A stretch of DNA of 64,000 nucleotides from Paeniglutamicibacter psychrophenolicus (GCF_030812255.1 NZ_JAUSSH010000001.1:640481-704480), one strand, 5' to 3'; shown: positions 8,765-18,500, numbered from the stretch's first letter. Notes: a model not told the origin generated them from the letters alone. Made by a program: numbers and translations.

Positions 8765-9964
8765 GTGTACACCACCATGAAGGACGAGCTGGCAGCCGAA
8801 CTGGCCCAGCTGCGCACCGACGGCCTGTTCAAGTCCGAACGCCACATCGACTCGGCCCAGTCCAACCGCATTTCCGCCGGAGAGCTCGGCTCCAGTGCCA
8901 AGAAGGTGCTGAACTTCTGCGCCAACAACTACCTGGGCCTGGCGGACGACGAGCGCATCATCGAGGCCGCCAAGAACGCCATGGACACCCGCGGCTTCGG
9001 CATGGCCTCGGTCCGCTTCATCTGCGGCACCCAGGACCTGCACCTGGAACTCGAGGCTGCGGTCTCCAGGTTCCTGGGCACCGAGGACACGATCCTGTTC
9101 TCCAGCTGCTTCGACGCCAACGGCGGTGTCTTCGAGTCGCTCTTCGGCGCCGAGGACGCCATCATCTCCGATGCGCTGAACCACGCCTCGATCATCGACG
9201 GCATCCGCCTGTCCAAGGCCGCGCGCTTCCGCTACGCGAACCAGGACATGGCGGACCTGGAGACCCAGCTGGAGGCAGCCGCCGCACTGAACGACGGCAA
9301 GGGCGCCCGCCGCACCATCATCGTCACCGACGGCATCTTCTCCATGGACGGCTTCATCGCCCCGCTTCAGGCCATCTGCGACCTGGCCGACAAATACGGT
9401 GCACTGGTGATGGTCGACGACTCCCACGCGGTGGGCTTCATGGGTGCCACCGGCGCCGGCACCCCGGAGCACGCCGGGGTCTCGGACCGCGTGGACATCT
9501 ACACCGGCACCTTCGGCAAGGCCCTGGGCGGCGCCTCGGGCGGCTACGTCGCAGGCCGCGGCGAGATCGTGGCGATGCTGCGCCAGAAGGCCCGGCCCTA
9601 CCTGTTCTCCAACTCGCTGGCCCCGGCCATCGTCGCCGCCACGCTCAAGGCCCTGGAACTCGTGGAGGGCTCGGGCGAACTGCGCGAGAAGCTCTTCGCC
9701 AATGCCGCGCTCTTCCGCCGCCGGATGACCGAGGAGGGCTTCGACCTGCTCGATGGGGAGCACGCCATCGTCCCGGTGATGTTCGGTGACGCCGTCAAGG
9801 CCGCAGAGGTGGCCGGCAAGATGCTCGAGCAGGGCGTCTTCGTCACCGCGTTCAGCTTCCCGGTGGTCCCCAAGGGCGCCGCACGCATCCGCGTGCAGCT
9901 TTCGGCGGCCCACTCGGACGAAGACATCGAGGCCTGCGTGCAGGCGTTCGTCGCCAGCCGCTGA
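8765..9964 (+). CDS. kbl: Glycine C-acetyltransferase (2-amino-3-ketobutyrate CoA ligase)
   Basis: 399 residues, alpha-oxoamine synthase family. Recognised from [17 protein letters not shown] near the N-terminus, the [13 protein letters not shown] region that contacts PLP, and the [13 protein letters not shown] motif with the PLP lysine. It cleaves 2-amino-3-ketobutyrate with CoA to glycine and acetyl-CoA. The GTG at 8765 lies seven bases after AGGAG (8753-8757) and fits better than the ATG at 8777. 50 bases after tdh, so one operon ending in a strong terminator. Confidence 0.95.
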   Translation: MYTTMKDELAAELAQLRTDGLFKSERHIDSAQSNRISAGELGSSAKKVLNFCANNYLGLADDERIIEAAKNAMDTRGFGMASVRFICGTQDLHLELEAAVSRFLGTEDTILFSSCFDANGGVFESLFGAEDAIISDALNHASIIDGIRLSKAARFRYANQDMADLETQLEAAAALNDGKGARRTIIVTDGIFSMDGFIAPLQAICDLADKYGALVMVDDSHAVGFMGATGAGTPEHAGVSDRVDIYTGTFGKALGGASGGYVAGRGEIVAMLRQKARPYLFSNSLAPAIVAATLKALELVEGSGELREKLFANAALFRRRMTEEGFDLLDGEHAIVPVMFGDAVKAAEVAGKMLEQGVFVTAFSFPVVPKGAARIRVQLSAAHSDEDIEACVQAFVASR

Positions 9965-9972
9965 TCGCACAA

Positions 9973-10026
9973 CAGGCATCGCCCGCCTTCCCCATGCCGG
10001 GGGAGTGCGGGCGATGCCTGTTTTTT
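9973..10026 (+). terminator. Rho-independent terminator of tdh-kbl
   Basis: Perfect 14-bp arms CAGGCATCGCCCGC (9973-9986) and GCGGGCGATGCCTG (10007-10020), followed by six T residues at 10021-10026. Confidence 0.9.
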
Positions 10027-10070
10027 GCGGCGGTTGGCCACCTGCCGAAGGAGGCGGGGTGGCCACCGTG

Positions 10071-10140
10071 CCTCCGGGAACGACCGGGAACGACCGGGAA
10101 CGACCGGGTGCGACCCGGTGCGACCGGAAATGACCGGGTG
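10071..10140. repeat. 10-bp tandem repeat array
   Basis: Seven consecutive 10-base units of the form CGACCGGGAA / CGACCGGGTG, the first and last degenerate. The array ends exactly at the stop codon of the permease gene on the minus strand (10141), downstream of both convergent genes. No coding role. Confidence 0.85.
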
Positions 10141-11490
10141 CTAGCGGCCGGCCAGGCTCGCCGCGGGGGTCACGGTTTCGGAGCCGGAGCGGCGGATCAA
10201 GGCCCCGTAGATCAGCGCCGCCAGCACCGGGGTGGCCAGCGAGCCGATGTTCGAGGCCCAGGGGCTGCCGGATTGGATCAGCGTGATCCCGGCCGCTGCC
10301 GAGATCACCCAGGCCGCGACTCCGGCCCGGTTCAGCGCGGGGAAGGCGGAATCGGGAAGCGATCCGGCCGGCACGATGCCGCCGCGGCGCTCCTGGACCA
10401 GGATGTGCACCAGTGCGATGGCCACCCAGCCGGTGACCAGGGCACCCTGCCAGGACAGGGCCAGCAGCAGGTACTTGACCACCGGCAGCAGCATCAGCAG
10501 GTAGATGATGGTGGCGCCGATCCCGACCCAGGCCAGCGAGGGCAGGCGCAGGTGCAGGGCGCGCTGGGCGAATTCACGCAGGTTGGCAATGCCCAGCGCG
10601 TAGTTCGCGGTGTTGATCCGGGTCTGCGACACGAAGATCACCAGCAGGCCCAGCGGACCCATGAGCTGTACCAGGGCCCCGGCCACACCGGTTTCCGTGG
10701 CTTCCGCGCCGGGAATGGTGAAGGTCAGGTAGATGCCGATCAGCGAGTTCACGCCGAAGGCCAGGGTGTAGAACAGCCAGCCGAAGGTGTAGCGCTGGTG
10801 GAACTTGACGTCCTTGGCGCGGCCCAGGGCGGCGAAGTCCATCGTGTACATCATCAGGATCCACACGCCCATGAAGGCGGCGCAGGTGGCCAGCCAGCCG
10901 GGACCGCCGGCGGTGAACGGCAGGGCCCCGGGGGAATGGGTGAGCCAGGCACCGCCATCGGGGTGGGCGATGGACGCCCAGATGACGGCGACGAGCAGGC
11001 CGCCCCAGTAGACCGGCAGAAGCCAGCCGTTGATCTTGTCCAGCCAGCGTTGGATGCCACCGGCGATCAGCGGGATCGTGTAGAGCACCACCAGCGCGTA
11101 CCAGAGCTCGAGGGGCCCGCCGAACTGGGCCTGGAAGGCGTAGCCGAGGATGGCACCTTCGAAGACCGCATAGTAGATGGCGGTGGCGGCGAAGACCAGG
11201 GTGGCCAGCAGGGCGCCCTTGCTGCCGAGCAGGGTGCGGGAGAACTGGGCGACGGTCAGGGAATGCTTCAGCGCATACCCGGCCAGGACCCGGTTGATCG
11301 CCCCATAGAGGACGATGGTGATCGCCAGCCCGATGAGGGTGTCGATGGTGCCATAGGCCTGGGCCAGCGAGGCGCCGATGTAGATGAAGAACATGGCCGA
11401 CACCAGGCCGTACCAGGCCATGGACAGGGAGCCGGCACCCATCTTGGTGTTTTCGGTGGCCGGGTTCTCGGCCGTTGCTTGCGTTGACAC
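10141..11490 (-). CDS. NCS1-type cytosine/purine/hydantoin permease (CodB-like)
   Basis: 449 residues with about twelve hydrophobic helices. It starts with the NCS1-like segment MGAGSLSMAWYGLVSAMFF and has the conserved core motif around DFAALGRAKDVKFHQR, and the later RINTANYALGIANLREF. NCS1 transporters take up cytosine, allantoin, hydantoins or similar rings with a cation. The GTG start is supported by AAGGAG upstream on the coding strand. It lies downstream of hyuA-hyuB in the same direction, so it likely imports the cyclic amide that those subunits open. Confidence 0.85.
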   Translation of the reverse strand: MSTQATAENPATENTKMGAGSLSMAWYGLVSAMFFIYIGASLAQAYGTIDTLIGLAITIVLYGAINRVLAGYALKHSLTVAQFSRTLLGSKGALLATLVFAATAIYYAVFEGAILGYAFQAQFGGPLELWYALVVLYTIPLIAGGIQRWLDKINGWLLPVYWGGLLVAVIWASIAHPDGGAWLTHSPGALPFTAGGPGWLATCAAFMGVWILMMYTMDFAALGRAKDVKFHQRYTFGWLFYTLAFGVNSLIGIYLTFTIPGAEATETGVAGALVQLMGPLGLLVIFVSQTRINTANYALGIANLREFAQRALHLRLPSLAWVGIGATIIYLLMLLPVVKYLLLALSWQGALVTGWVAIALVHILVQERRGGIVPAGSLPDSAFPALNRAGVAAWVISAAAGITLIQSGSPWASNIGSLATPVLAALIYGALIRRSGSETVTPAASLAGR

Positions 11491-11842
11491 GGGACTTCTC
11501 CTTCAAAAGGGCACGGCAGGGCCAAGGGGGCGATCCGGTGGGTGCCTGGTGCCGGGGGTGGGTGACAAGGAATGGGGTCGAGGCCATCCCCTGGGGGTCA
11601 GCCGGTGCCCTGTGTGTGAAGTCGAACAATTGCTGCGTGCTGGTGCGCGGTTCGGCAGCCGATCCCCGCGCCCCGGGTGTCGGTGCCGGTGTCCCCCGCC
11701 GCGGCAGGGGGACACCGGCACCGATTACCTCGAGCCCCGCACTGGGGGGTGGTGCGGCCGGGCGGAAGGGGGGGCGAAGAGTTCCGGGAAACCCGGCGGC
11801 TTCGAGCATTCCCCCTTCCGCCCGGCGGCGGTGGGCCGTCGG
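11491..11842. other. Intergenic region with long hairpin
   Basis: 352 bases between the hydantoinase B and permease genes, without a convincing gene. The main element is the perfect 17-bp-arm hairpin at 11681-11723. The ribosome site of the permease lies at its left end. Confidence 0.6.
11681..11723. terminator. Perfect 17-bp-arm hairpin
   Basis: CGGTGCCGGTGTCCCCC (11681-11697) is the exact reverse complement of 11707-11723, with a nine-base loop. No T-tract follows on either strand. Position after hyuB and before the permease gene suggests partial termination or mRNA processing that sets the permease level. Confidence 0.5.
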
Positions 11843-13840
11843 CTACTGCCAGTGGGCCGATGAGCGGCGCTTCATCAACTGCCGGTACTCGGCCGTGGTG
11901 TTCTCATACAGTTCGCCGGTGCCCCAGTCCAGGATCACGCCGTGGCGGCGAATGACATCGAGCATGTCCGTGGTGCCGTTGCGGTAGCGTTCGGCCACCG
12001 CGTGCGCATCCTCGGTGAGCCAGCCCTGCCGCGCGGCACGGATCTGCCCGCGCAGCTCGGTGGTGGCGGCCTCGTCGATCTCGAACTCGTCGAGTTCCGC
12101 GTCGATCTCCCGGATCACCACGCCGTAGTCCCTGGCGGCCCGTTCGAGCGAGACGTAGCCGTCGATGACGTCCTCGCGGACCTCGTCGGGGGTGCGCAGC
12201 AGCGGGTCGCCGAAGCCGCCGCCGCCGGCGGAGGGACGGGTGAAGGTGTCCCCGGACTGCACCGGCACGGAAGAGAAGTTCGAACCGAGGTAGCGTTCCT
12301 GCTCCGTCCCCTTGTTCAGCCAGACGCCGTGCGGGATGGAGGGCAGGCCGCCCTCGATGCCCCAGGTGATGGAGCGGGCACGGTCGCAGCAGTAGCTCAT
12401 GACGGTGTCGAAGGCGTCGGTGAGCACCCCGCCCTTTTCGATCCCCAGTCCGCCGCGGTAGCGGCCCGGCCCGGCGGAGTCAATGGCGATCTCGTGCCGG
12501 GTGGTCAGCACGGGGGAGAGTCGTTCCTGGCCCTCGACCGGCTGCACGGCCAGCCCGGGGCCGAAGACCGGTGCGGTGGCCGAGGAGCCGTCCTTGCTGG
12601 CGCGTCCGCCCCAGCCGCCGGCCATCCAGTCGTACCACATGAAGTACTCGTTGTTCGGGGTCCGGGCGTCCTTGCCGCCCACCAGCAGGTACTCGAGGTT
12701 GAACGCGCACGCCATGGCGCGTTCGGGCATGATCTGGCTCCACAGTTCGAAGATCCCGTTCATGATCTTCTCGTACGGACCGGAACAGAACCCGGTGACG
12801 GCGTAGGGCCATCCGGCGTTGACCACGGTGCCTTCCGGGCCGATCTCCGCACGGACCGCGGCGTAGAAGCCGGAGTTCAGCGGGACATCGGGGAAGAAGG
12901 TCTTGGTGCCGGCGTAGATGGCCGAGTGGGTGGTCCCGTACCCGGAATTCAGGAAGGTGGCCACGGCGGGGGCGGAACCGGTCAGGTCGTAGTGGATGCC
13001 GTTGCCGTCGAGGGTGAGCTTGATCTTGATCGGCACCAGGCCCTCGCCCTTGCCCGGGTCCACGTCGATGTAGTCGGTGGTTTCCCATTCGCCGCGGGGC
13101 AGGGACTCCAGCTGCCGCAGCACCGTGCGCTCCACGTAGTCCTGGGTTTCCTGCATGGCCGCCAGCACGGTGCCCTTGGTGTACTTGCCGACCAGGCGGT
13201 GCACTTCGCGCTCGCAGACCGCGGTGGCCTCGGACTGGGCATGGAGGTCGCCCATGGCCTGGCGCGGTGCGCGGGTGTTGGACACCAGCAGCTGGGCGAC
13301 GTCGTGCAGGAAGACGCCCTTGGACCAGATCCGCACCGGGGTGATGCGCAGTCCCTCGCCGAAGTGCTCCTTGGCGTTGACATCGAAGGATCCCGGGACA
13401 TTGCCGCCGATGTCTGCCCAGTGCCCCTTGTTCTGGGCGAAGGCGATGACCTCGCCGTCGGCGAAGATCGGGCGGATGAAAGACACGTCGTTGAAGTGCG
13501 TCCCGCCGCGGTAGGGGTCGTTGATCGCGAAGACATCGCCGGGGTGGATGTCCGTGCCGAACTCCTCGAGCACGGCCTTGCACTGGAAGTGCAGCGTTCC
13601 CACGTGCACCGCGATGTCGCCGGAGCCCTGCATCACGGTGTTGCCCCGGGCGTCGCACAATGCCGAGGAGAAGTCGCGGGAGTAGATGACGAAGGAGTAG
13701 CAGGTGCGCAGGATCTGTTCGCTCATCAGGTCGACCGAGGTCGCGAACGCGTTCTTGAGCACCTCGAAGGTGACGGGGTCCAGCGAGGGATGTTTCGCCG
13801 TGTTGGCCAGGGTATCTGGGGCAACGAGTGTATCGGTCAT
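11843..13840 (-). CDS. hyuB: Hydantoinase B / oxoprolinase subunit B family protein
   Basis: 665 residues, HyuB family. Starts with LDPVTFEVLKNAF, as in N-methylhydantoinase B proteins, and contains the GDVFAINDPYRGGTHFNDVS segment and a GGGGFGDPLLR glycine-rich stretch near residue 560. Together with HyuA it forms an ATP-dependent cyclic-amide hydrolase acting on hydantoins, 5-oxoproline or related lactams. The ATG at 13840 follows AAGGAG and sits two bases after the hyuA stop, so the two are translationally linked. Exact substrate cannot be read; the PucR regulator and NCS1 permease favour a purine- or hydantoin-like ring. Confidence 0.88.
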   Translation of the reverse strand: MTDTLVAPDTLANTAKHPSLDPVTFEVLKNAFATSVDLMSEQILRTCYSFVIYSRDFSSALCDARGNTVMQGSGDIAVHVGTLHFQCKAVLEEFGTDIHPGDVFAINDPYRGGTHFNDVSFIRPIFADGEVIAFAQNKGHWADIGGNVPGSFDVNAKEHFGEGLRITPVRIWSKGVFLHDVAQLLVSNTRAPRQAMGDLHAQSEATAVCEREVHRLVGKYTKGTVLAAMQETQDYVERTVLRQLESLPRGEWETTDYIDVDPGKGEGLVPIKIKLTLDGNGIHYDLTGSAPAVATFLNSGYGTTHSAIYAGTKTFFPDVPLNSGFYAAVRAEIGPEGTVVNAGWPYAVTGFCSGPYEKIMNGIFELWSQIMPERAMACAFNLEYLLVGGKDARTPNNEYFMWYDWMAGGWGGRASKDGSSATAPVFGPGLAVQPVEGQERLSPVLTTRHEIAIDSAGPGRYRGGLGIEKGGVLTDAFDTVMSYCCDRARSITWGIEGGLPSIPHGVWLNKGTEQERYLGSNFSSVPVQSGDTFTRPSAGGGGFGDPLLRTPDEVREDVIDGYVSLERAARDYGVVIREIDAELDEFEIDEAATTELRGQIRAARQGWLTEDAHAVAERYRNGTTDMLDVIRRHGVILDWGTGELYENTTAEYRQLMKRRSSAHWQ

Positions 13841-13842
13841 GA

Positions 13843-15897
13843 CTAGGACTCCTTGCTTGAGGGAAGGTCGTGGAGGTGGATGCGGATGTTGCCCCAGCCG
13901 TCGATTTCGGCGGTCGTGCGCGGTGGCACGACGGTGGTGGAATCGAGCTGGTCGATGATGGCCGGTCCGGGGAAGGTGGCTCCGGCGGGGAGCCGGCTGC
14001 GGTCGAAGACCGGGGTGTCCAGCCATCCGGCGTCCCCGAAGTACACTTCCCGCGTGGAGACCGGGGAACCCGGGGCCGCGTTGAGTTCGGTGGCCGGAAT
14101 GAAGGCCGGCTTCGGGGTCTTGCCGACGGCGCTGAGCAGCAGCTGGTAGATCTCCACCGGCTGGTCGTCCTGGCGGAAGGCGAATTCGCGCTCGTGTTCC
14201 TGGTGGAAGGTCTCAATGGCCGTGTCCAGGGCGCCGCGTCCGGACCCGATGGGCACCGAGAGCGAGCGCCACTGTCCCGCGTAGCGCATGGAGATCTCGC
14301 GTTGCAGTACGGCGTTGTCGTCGCTGACCCCCTCATGCCGCAGGCGCGAGGAGGCTTCCCTTTCCAGGGTCGCGAAGCGGGCTTCGATGTCGGCCGGATC
14401 GGTCTCGGAGGCCAGGCCGGTGAACATCGCCGAGAGGTCGTGGCGGATGTCGACCAGCAGGCAGCCCAGTGCGGAGGTGACCCCGGGATTCGCCGGAACC
14501 ACGACGGTGGGGATGTTCAGTTCGCGTGCCACCTCGGCGCCATGCAGTGCCCCGGCCCCGCCAAAGGCGATGAGCGCGAAGTCCCGCGGGTCGTAGCCCC
14601 GGCGGATCGAGATCAGGCGGACCGCATCGGCCATGTTGGCGTTGGCGACCTGCAGGATCGCGTGGGCGGCCTCGGCCTCTTCCATGCCCAGCGGCTCGGC
14701 AATGACGCGCTTGATGGCCTCCAGTGACAGGGTGCGGTCCAGGGACTTGGCGCCGCCGGCCAGGGAGGTTCCCAGGCGGTTCAACGCCACGTTGGCGTCG
14801 CAGTTGGTGGGTTCTTCGCCGCCGGTGTTGTAGCAGGCCGGGCCCGGTGCCGCGCCGGCGGACTGGGGGCCGTTGCGCAGGGATCCGGCGATGTCGATGT
14901 GGGCCAGGGAGCCGCCGCCGGCACCGATGGTCATGACCTCGATGGAGGGGAAGACGATGGGGTGGCCGTATTCGACCTGCCATTCCTTGGTGATGCGCAG
15001 TTCACCGCCCGAGACCAGGCAGATGTCGGTGGAGGTGCCGCCCATGTCCAGCCCGACGGCGTTCTCGAAGCCGCATTGCTGGGCGACGTGCTTGGCGGCG
15101 ATGGCGCCGGCGGCAATGCCGGAGGCGGCGAGCCGCACCGGGTAGCGCTTGACCATTCGCGGGGTCATCGATCCGCCGCCGGAGTGAAGCAGCAGCAGGT
15201 CCCCGGCGTAGCCGCCGTCCTTGAGCTGTGTGGCCAGGCGGTCCACGTATCCGGTCACCAGCGGGGCCAGCACGGCATTGGAGACCGCGGTGTTGAAGCG
15301 GTCGTGCTCGAAGATCTCCGGAAGGATCTCGGCCGATGCCGAGACGGTGGCCTCGGGGAGCTCTTCCTGGAGGATCTCGCGCATCCGGATCTCGTTGGCC
15401 GGGTTTGCGTAGGAGTTGATGAAGCACACGGCGATCGTGGTGGTGCCGCGCTTGCGCAGCAGGGCGGCAAGCCGCCGGGCCTCGACCTCGTCCAGGGAGG
15501 TGACGACCTTCCCGGAGAAGTCGACGCGCTCGGTGATCTCGAAGCGGTCGCGGCGTCGGATGTAGGGGCCCGAGACATCGTTGTACGCATCCCAAAGATC
15601 GTCCTTGGTTCCGTCCCGGATTTCGATCACATCGCGGAATCCGCGGGTGGTGATCATGGCCGAAGCGGGGAACTTGCGGGTGATGAGGGCGTTTGTCGCC
15701 ACGGTGGTCCCGTGTGAGAACAGTGAGACATCGGCAAGATTGATGTTCGCCCGTTCCACCCCGCCCATGACAGCCAGCATCGGGTCGTGGGGTGTGGAGG
15801 GAACCTTGGTGACCCGCATTTCCTGGGTCTCTTCGTCGAAAATGCAGACGTCGGTGAACGTGCCTCCCACGTCCACGGCAACTCGTAAATTAGCCAT
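13843..15897 (-). CDS. hyuA: Hydantoinase A / oxoprolinase subunit A family protein
   Basis: 684 residues. It opens with the ASKHA-like nucleotide-binding motif RVAVDVGGTFTDVCIF, has HGTTVATNALI near residue 63 and a second phosphate-binding loop GLDMGGTSTDICLV near residue 285, followed by GAGGGSLA. These mark the ATP-hydrolysing A subunit that activates the cyclic amide. Start at 15897 is supported by AAGGAG. It is the first gene of hyuA-hyuB-permease and is divergent from a PucR regulator, the probable controller. Confidence 0.9.
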   Translation of the reverse strand: MANLRVAVDVGGTFTDVCIFDEETQEMRVTKVPSTPHDPMLAVMGGVERANINLADVSLFSHGTTVATNALITRKFPASAMITTRGFRDVIEIRDGTKDDLWDAYNDVSGPYIRRRDRFEITERVDFSGKVVTSLDEVEARRLAALLRKRGTTTIAVCFINSYANPANEIRMREILQEELPEATVSASAEILPEIFEHDRFNTAVSNAVLAPLVTGYVDRLATQLKDGGYAGDLLLLHSGGGSMTPRMVKRYPVRLAASGIAAGAIAAKHVAQQCGFENAVGLDMGGTSTDICLVSGGELRITKEWQVEYGHPIVFPSIEVMTIGAGGGSLAHIDIAGSLRNGPQSAGAAPGPACYNTGGEEPTNCDANVALNRLGTSLAGGAKSLDRTLSLEAIKRVIAEPLGMEEAEAAHAILQVANANMADAVRLISIRRGYDPRDFALIAFGGAGALHGAEVARELNIPTVVVPANPGVTSALGCLLVDIRHDLSAMFTGLASETDPADIEARFATLEREASSRLRHEGVSDDNAVLQREISMRYAGQWRSLSVPIGSGRGALDTAIETFHQEHEREFAFRQDDQPVEIYQLLLSAVGKTPKPAFIPATELNAAPGSPVSTREVYFGDAGWLDTPVFDRSRLPAGATFPGPAIIDQLDSTTVVPPRTTAEIDGWGNIRIHLHDLPSSKES

Positions 15898-16088
15898 TCT
15901 GCGCTCCTTGCAGGGTTCGTGTTATTCGCTTCCCACAACCATGCAGTGTGATGCACATCTCTGTCATTAGTGGATTTCAAAGCTCGCGGGCCTATCATTG
16001 GAATTTCTACAAACACCCGCACGGCTCGGGATGATTCGGGGCCCCACGGCCTCGAAAACGAAGAGTGGATCGAACGAAGGAAATCGCG

Positions 16089-17651
16089 GTGTTGCACTTA
16101 AGTGACTTGGTGAAGGACAGGACCCTGGGTTTGGAACTCGTGGTGGCCGGCCCCCTTGATCCGCGGGTCACCGGAGCCCATAGTTCCGAGATCCACGATC
16201 CGGCCCGCTGGTTTGAACCGGGAAACATCATGCTGACCACCGGCATGCGGTTCATCACCGAAGCGCGTCCGGAGGCCGCGGCGCGCGAGCTGGTGGAGGC
16301 ACTGCTCCGGGCGGAGATTTCAGCGCTGTTTTTCGGCATCGGCCTGTATTTCCCCGCGGTTCCCGGGGCCTTGCGCGAGAGCTGCCTCGAGCTTGGCTTG
16401 CCGCTGGTGGCCGTCGCCCCGGAGGTCCCCTTCCGGCAGATCGAAAACCACGTCAATCGAAACGCTGCGGTGCCCGAGGAGTACGGCATCAAGCGCATGC
16501 TTTGGCTGACCAATGACCTGCTGGACAGCATCTCCTCCGACACCCCGGTGAAGTCGCTGATCGGCCGGGTGGGCACCGCCTGCCGCGGGACCGCGGTGCT
16601 CTACGATGATTCCGGGGCCATCGTCGAATCCACGGGCGAGGGGCCCACGAACCTGATCCTCTCGGCGATCGCCAGCGGGCCCTCGCCCCTGGACAGGATT
16701 TCGATTGGCCGCTGGGAAGTGATGTACCGTTCGATGGTGCTGCGCGGACGCGGCTACCATTTGGCGATTGCCACGCGGCAGGGGGCGCTGCTCGATGACC
16801 TGGGCGATGTCCTGCTGGAAACCACCCAGCGCATGCTCGGGGCGATTGAGGGCATCAGCCATTTCGACACCTCGCGCCAACGCCATGAGAATGCCCGGCT
16901 GCTGACCAGCCTGCAGGACGGGATCGAGGTCTCGCGGGAACTGCGCTACTGGGAGTCGCTCAAGCCCCTGGGATTCACGGCCTTCGAGCCGGTCCGCGTG
17001 GTGGTGGCCACCACGCTGGGGGAGGCGTTGCTGACCCCGGCCCGGGTTGAGGCCCTGATGGATGTTGCAGGTCGGCTGGATGTTCCGCTGCTCTTCGCCG
17101 AGAACGGAAAGACGCCAGAGGTGCCTCCGGGGTTCCATGCCCTGCTTCCGGAGTCCAGGGCCGGCGGGCAATGGCTGGAAGCCGTTGCGCAGGGCCTGGC
17201 GATTGGGTTGAGTGAGCCCTTCGCTTCACTCGCGCAGGTCCCGGAGCAGTTCGCGGAGGCCGAACTTGCCGCCGGCATCGCCCGGCGGCGGCCTTCCGGC
17301 GAGGCGGGTGGGACCGGGTGCATGGTGAAGATGGAGCAGGTTGATCCCGCGAGCTGGTTGCTGGCGCGGCTCAAGGGCCCCGCGGACCGCAAGCGATTGA
17401 CCCGGTTTGTGCAGCCGCTGCGACAGGAAAAGGAATTGGTGGACACGATCCAGGGGTATTTGGCGCTGGACCAGGATGTCGCCAAGGTCGCGGCCTGGCT
17501 CTACGTCCACCCGAACACCGTTCGCTACCGCGTCAAGAAGGTGGGCGAGCTCCTCGGCGGGGGCCTGGACGAGCCGGGCCTGATCGCCAACCTTTACCTC
17601 GCCTACCAGGAGGAGATCCTGCGGATCAGGGCCCAAGCCACCGGATCATAG
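16089..17651 (+). CDS. PucR-family transcriptional regulator
   Basis: About 520 residues. The N-terminal ~120 residues match the PucR sensory domain (LVAGPLDPRVTGAHSSEIHDP-like opening, then NIMLTTGMRF and the FGIGLYFPAVP stretch). The C-terminus has the PucR helix-turn-helix: DVAKVAAWLYVHPNTVRYRV. PucR proteins control purine, hydantoin and GABA catabolism. The GTG at 16089 is preferred because GAAGGA (16076-16081) is correctly spaced; a GTG at 16065 would add eight residues. Divergent from hyuA with 191 bases between the start codons. Confidence 0.85.
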   Translation: MLHLSDLVKDRTLGLELVVAGPLDPRVTGAHSSEIHDPARWFEPGNIMLTTGMRFITEARPEAAARELVEALLRAEISALFFGIGLYFPAVPGALRESCLELGLPLVAVAPEVPFRQIENHVNRNAAVPEEYGIKRMLWLTNDLLDSISSDTPVKSLIGRVGTACRGTAVLYDDSGAIVESTGEGPTNLILSAIASGPSPLDRISIGRWEVMYRSMVLRGRGYHLAIATRQGALLDDLGDVLLETTQRMLGAIEGISHFDTSRQRHENARLLTSLQDGIEVSRELRYWESLKPLGFTAFEPVRVVVATTLGEALLTPARVEALMDVAGRLDVPLLFAENGKTPEVPPGFHALLPESRAGGQWLEAVAQGLAIGLSEPFASLAQVPEQFAEAELAAGIARRRPSGEAGGTGCMVKMEQVDPASWLLARLKGPADRKRLTRFVQPLRQEKELVDTIQGYLALDQDVAKVAAWLYVHPNTVRYRVKKVGELLGGGLDEPGLIANLYLAYQEEILRIRAQATGS

Positions 17652-17661
17652 CCGCCTGGTT

Positions 17662-17679
17662 CCGCGGGCTCACCCGCGG
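17662..17679. terminator. Short hairpin between PucR and GntR genes
   Basis: CCGCGGG and CCCGCGG separated by CTCA, between two convergent genes and overlapping the 3' end of the GntR gene. No T-tract; weak evidence. Confidence 0.4.
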
Positions 17680-18332
17680 GAGGGAAGCGCCTGCGGGTCG
17701 ATCTCGCCTGCGTCGTGGCAGTAGCCCAAGACCCGGATGATCGTTTCCAGGTCGCCCGCGGGCAGCGCCTGGAGGATGTCGCGGTGGGCCTGTGCGATGG
17801 AGGCCTGGTGTTCCGGCCCCAGCTGGTAGGCGCGGGTGATCCGCCGCTGGATCGGGTGTCCCCAGATGCTTCCCAGGGTTTCGCGCAGGTACTGGTTGGG
17901 GCAGGGGTCCAAGAGCCTCAGGTGGAATTCCTTGCCAAGGCGGAACTGTTCCTCAGCGTCGGTGGGTTCCACCGTCTCGAATTCGTCGATGAGTGCCCGC
18001 AGCCGCACCAGTTGCGCCGGTGAATGCTTCCCGATGGCCTGTGCCATTGCCAGCTGCTCCAGGTGGTAACGCACCTCGAAGACGTTGTGTACATCCTGGG
18101 CGGTGAGGTCGTTGACCACGTACCCGCTTCCGGGCACCAGCGTGGCCAGCCCCTCCATGGCGATTTGCGCCAACGCGTCGCGCACCGGGGTGCGTGAGAC
18201 CCCGTATTGGGCGGCAACCTGCTCCTGGACCAGGGATGCCCCCGGCTTCAGCGTTCCGCTGACGATTTCGGAGGCGATTTGTTCATGGACGCGCACCGCC
18301 AGCGGCCTTGCGTCGTGGACTCCCGTAGCCAT
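17670..18332 (-). CDS. GntR-family (FCD domain) transcriptional regulator
   Basis: 220 residues. N-terminal winged helix: VHEQIASEIVSGTLKPGASL, then QVAAQYGVSRTPVRDALAQI, the GntR signature. The C-terminal FCD ligand domain follows, with the metal-site histidines probably in FHLRLL and in the AHRDILQAL and YCHDAG segments. Divergent from the Rieske operon, which it probably represses until the substrate or a metabolite binds. GGGAG precedes the ATG at 18332. Confidence 0.88.
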   Translation of the reverse strand: MATGVHDARPLAVRVHEQIASEIVSGTLKPGASLVQEQVAAQYGVSRTPVRDALAQIAMEGLATLVPGSGYVVNDLTAQDVHNVFEVRYHLEQLAMAQAIGKHSPAQLVRLRALIDEFETVEPTDAEEQFRLGKEFHLRLLDPCPNQYLRETLGSIWGHPIQRRITRAYQLGPEHQASIAQAHRDILQALPAGDLETIIRVLGYCHDAGEIDPQALPSRG

Positions 18333-18429
18333 GCGTCTCCCTGAAAGTGTCTATTCGCCGTTCCCAGCATTCTATCGTGCGGTTTTCGGTTCATGGCGAG
18401 GAGCTGGTGGCGGAGATCACAAAAAACCC

Positions 18430-18459
18430 TTGACCTATCTGTATCCACTGTATACGGTG
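18430..18459 (+). promoter_or_regulatory. Promoter and candidate GntR operator of the Rieske operon
   Basis: TTGACC (18430-18435) and TATACG (18451-18456), 15-base spacing. Overlapping the -10 is the near-palindrome CACTGTATACGGTG (18446-18459; 12 of 14 positions symmetric, centred on GTATAC), the kind of site bound by FCD-type GntR regulators. It lies 41 bases upstream of the oxygenase start. Confidence 0.45.
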
Positions 18460-18500
18460 AATGCAGTCAGTCACTGTCGATCTTCTGGAAAAGGAAAAAC

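Noticed and set aside
16065..16088. Earlier GTG start for PucR
   Set aside because: No ribosome site; the GTG at 16089 has GAAGGA at the right distance.
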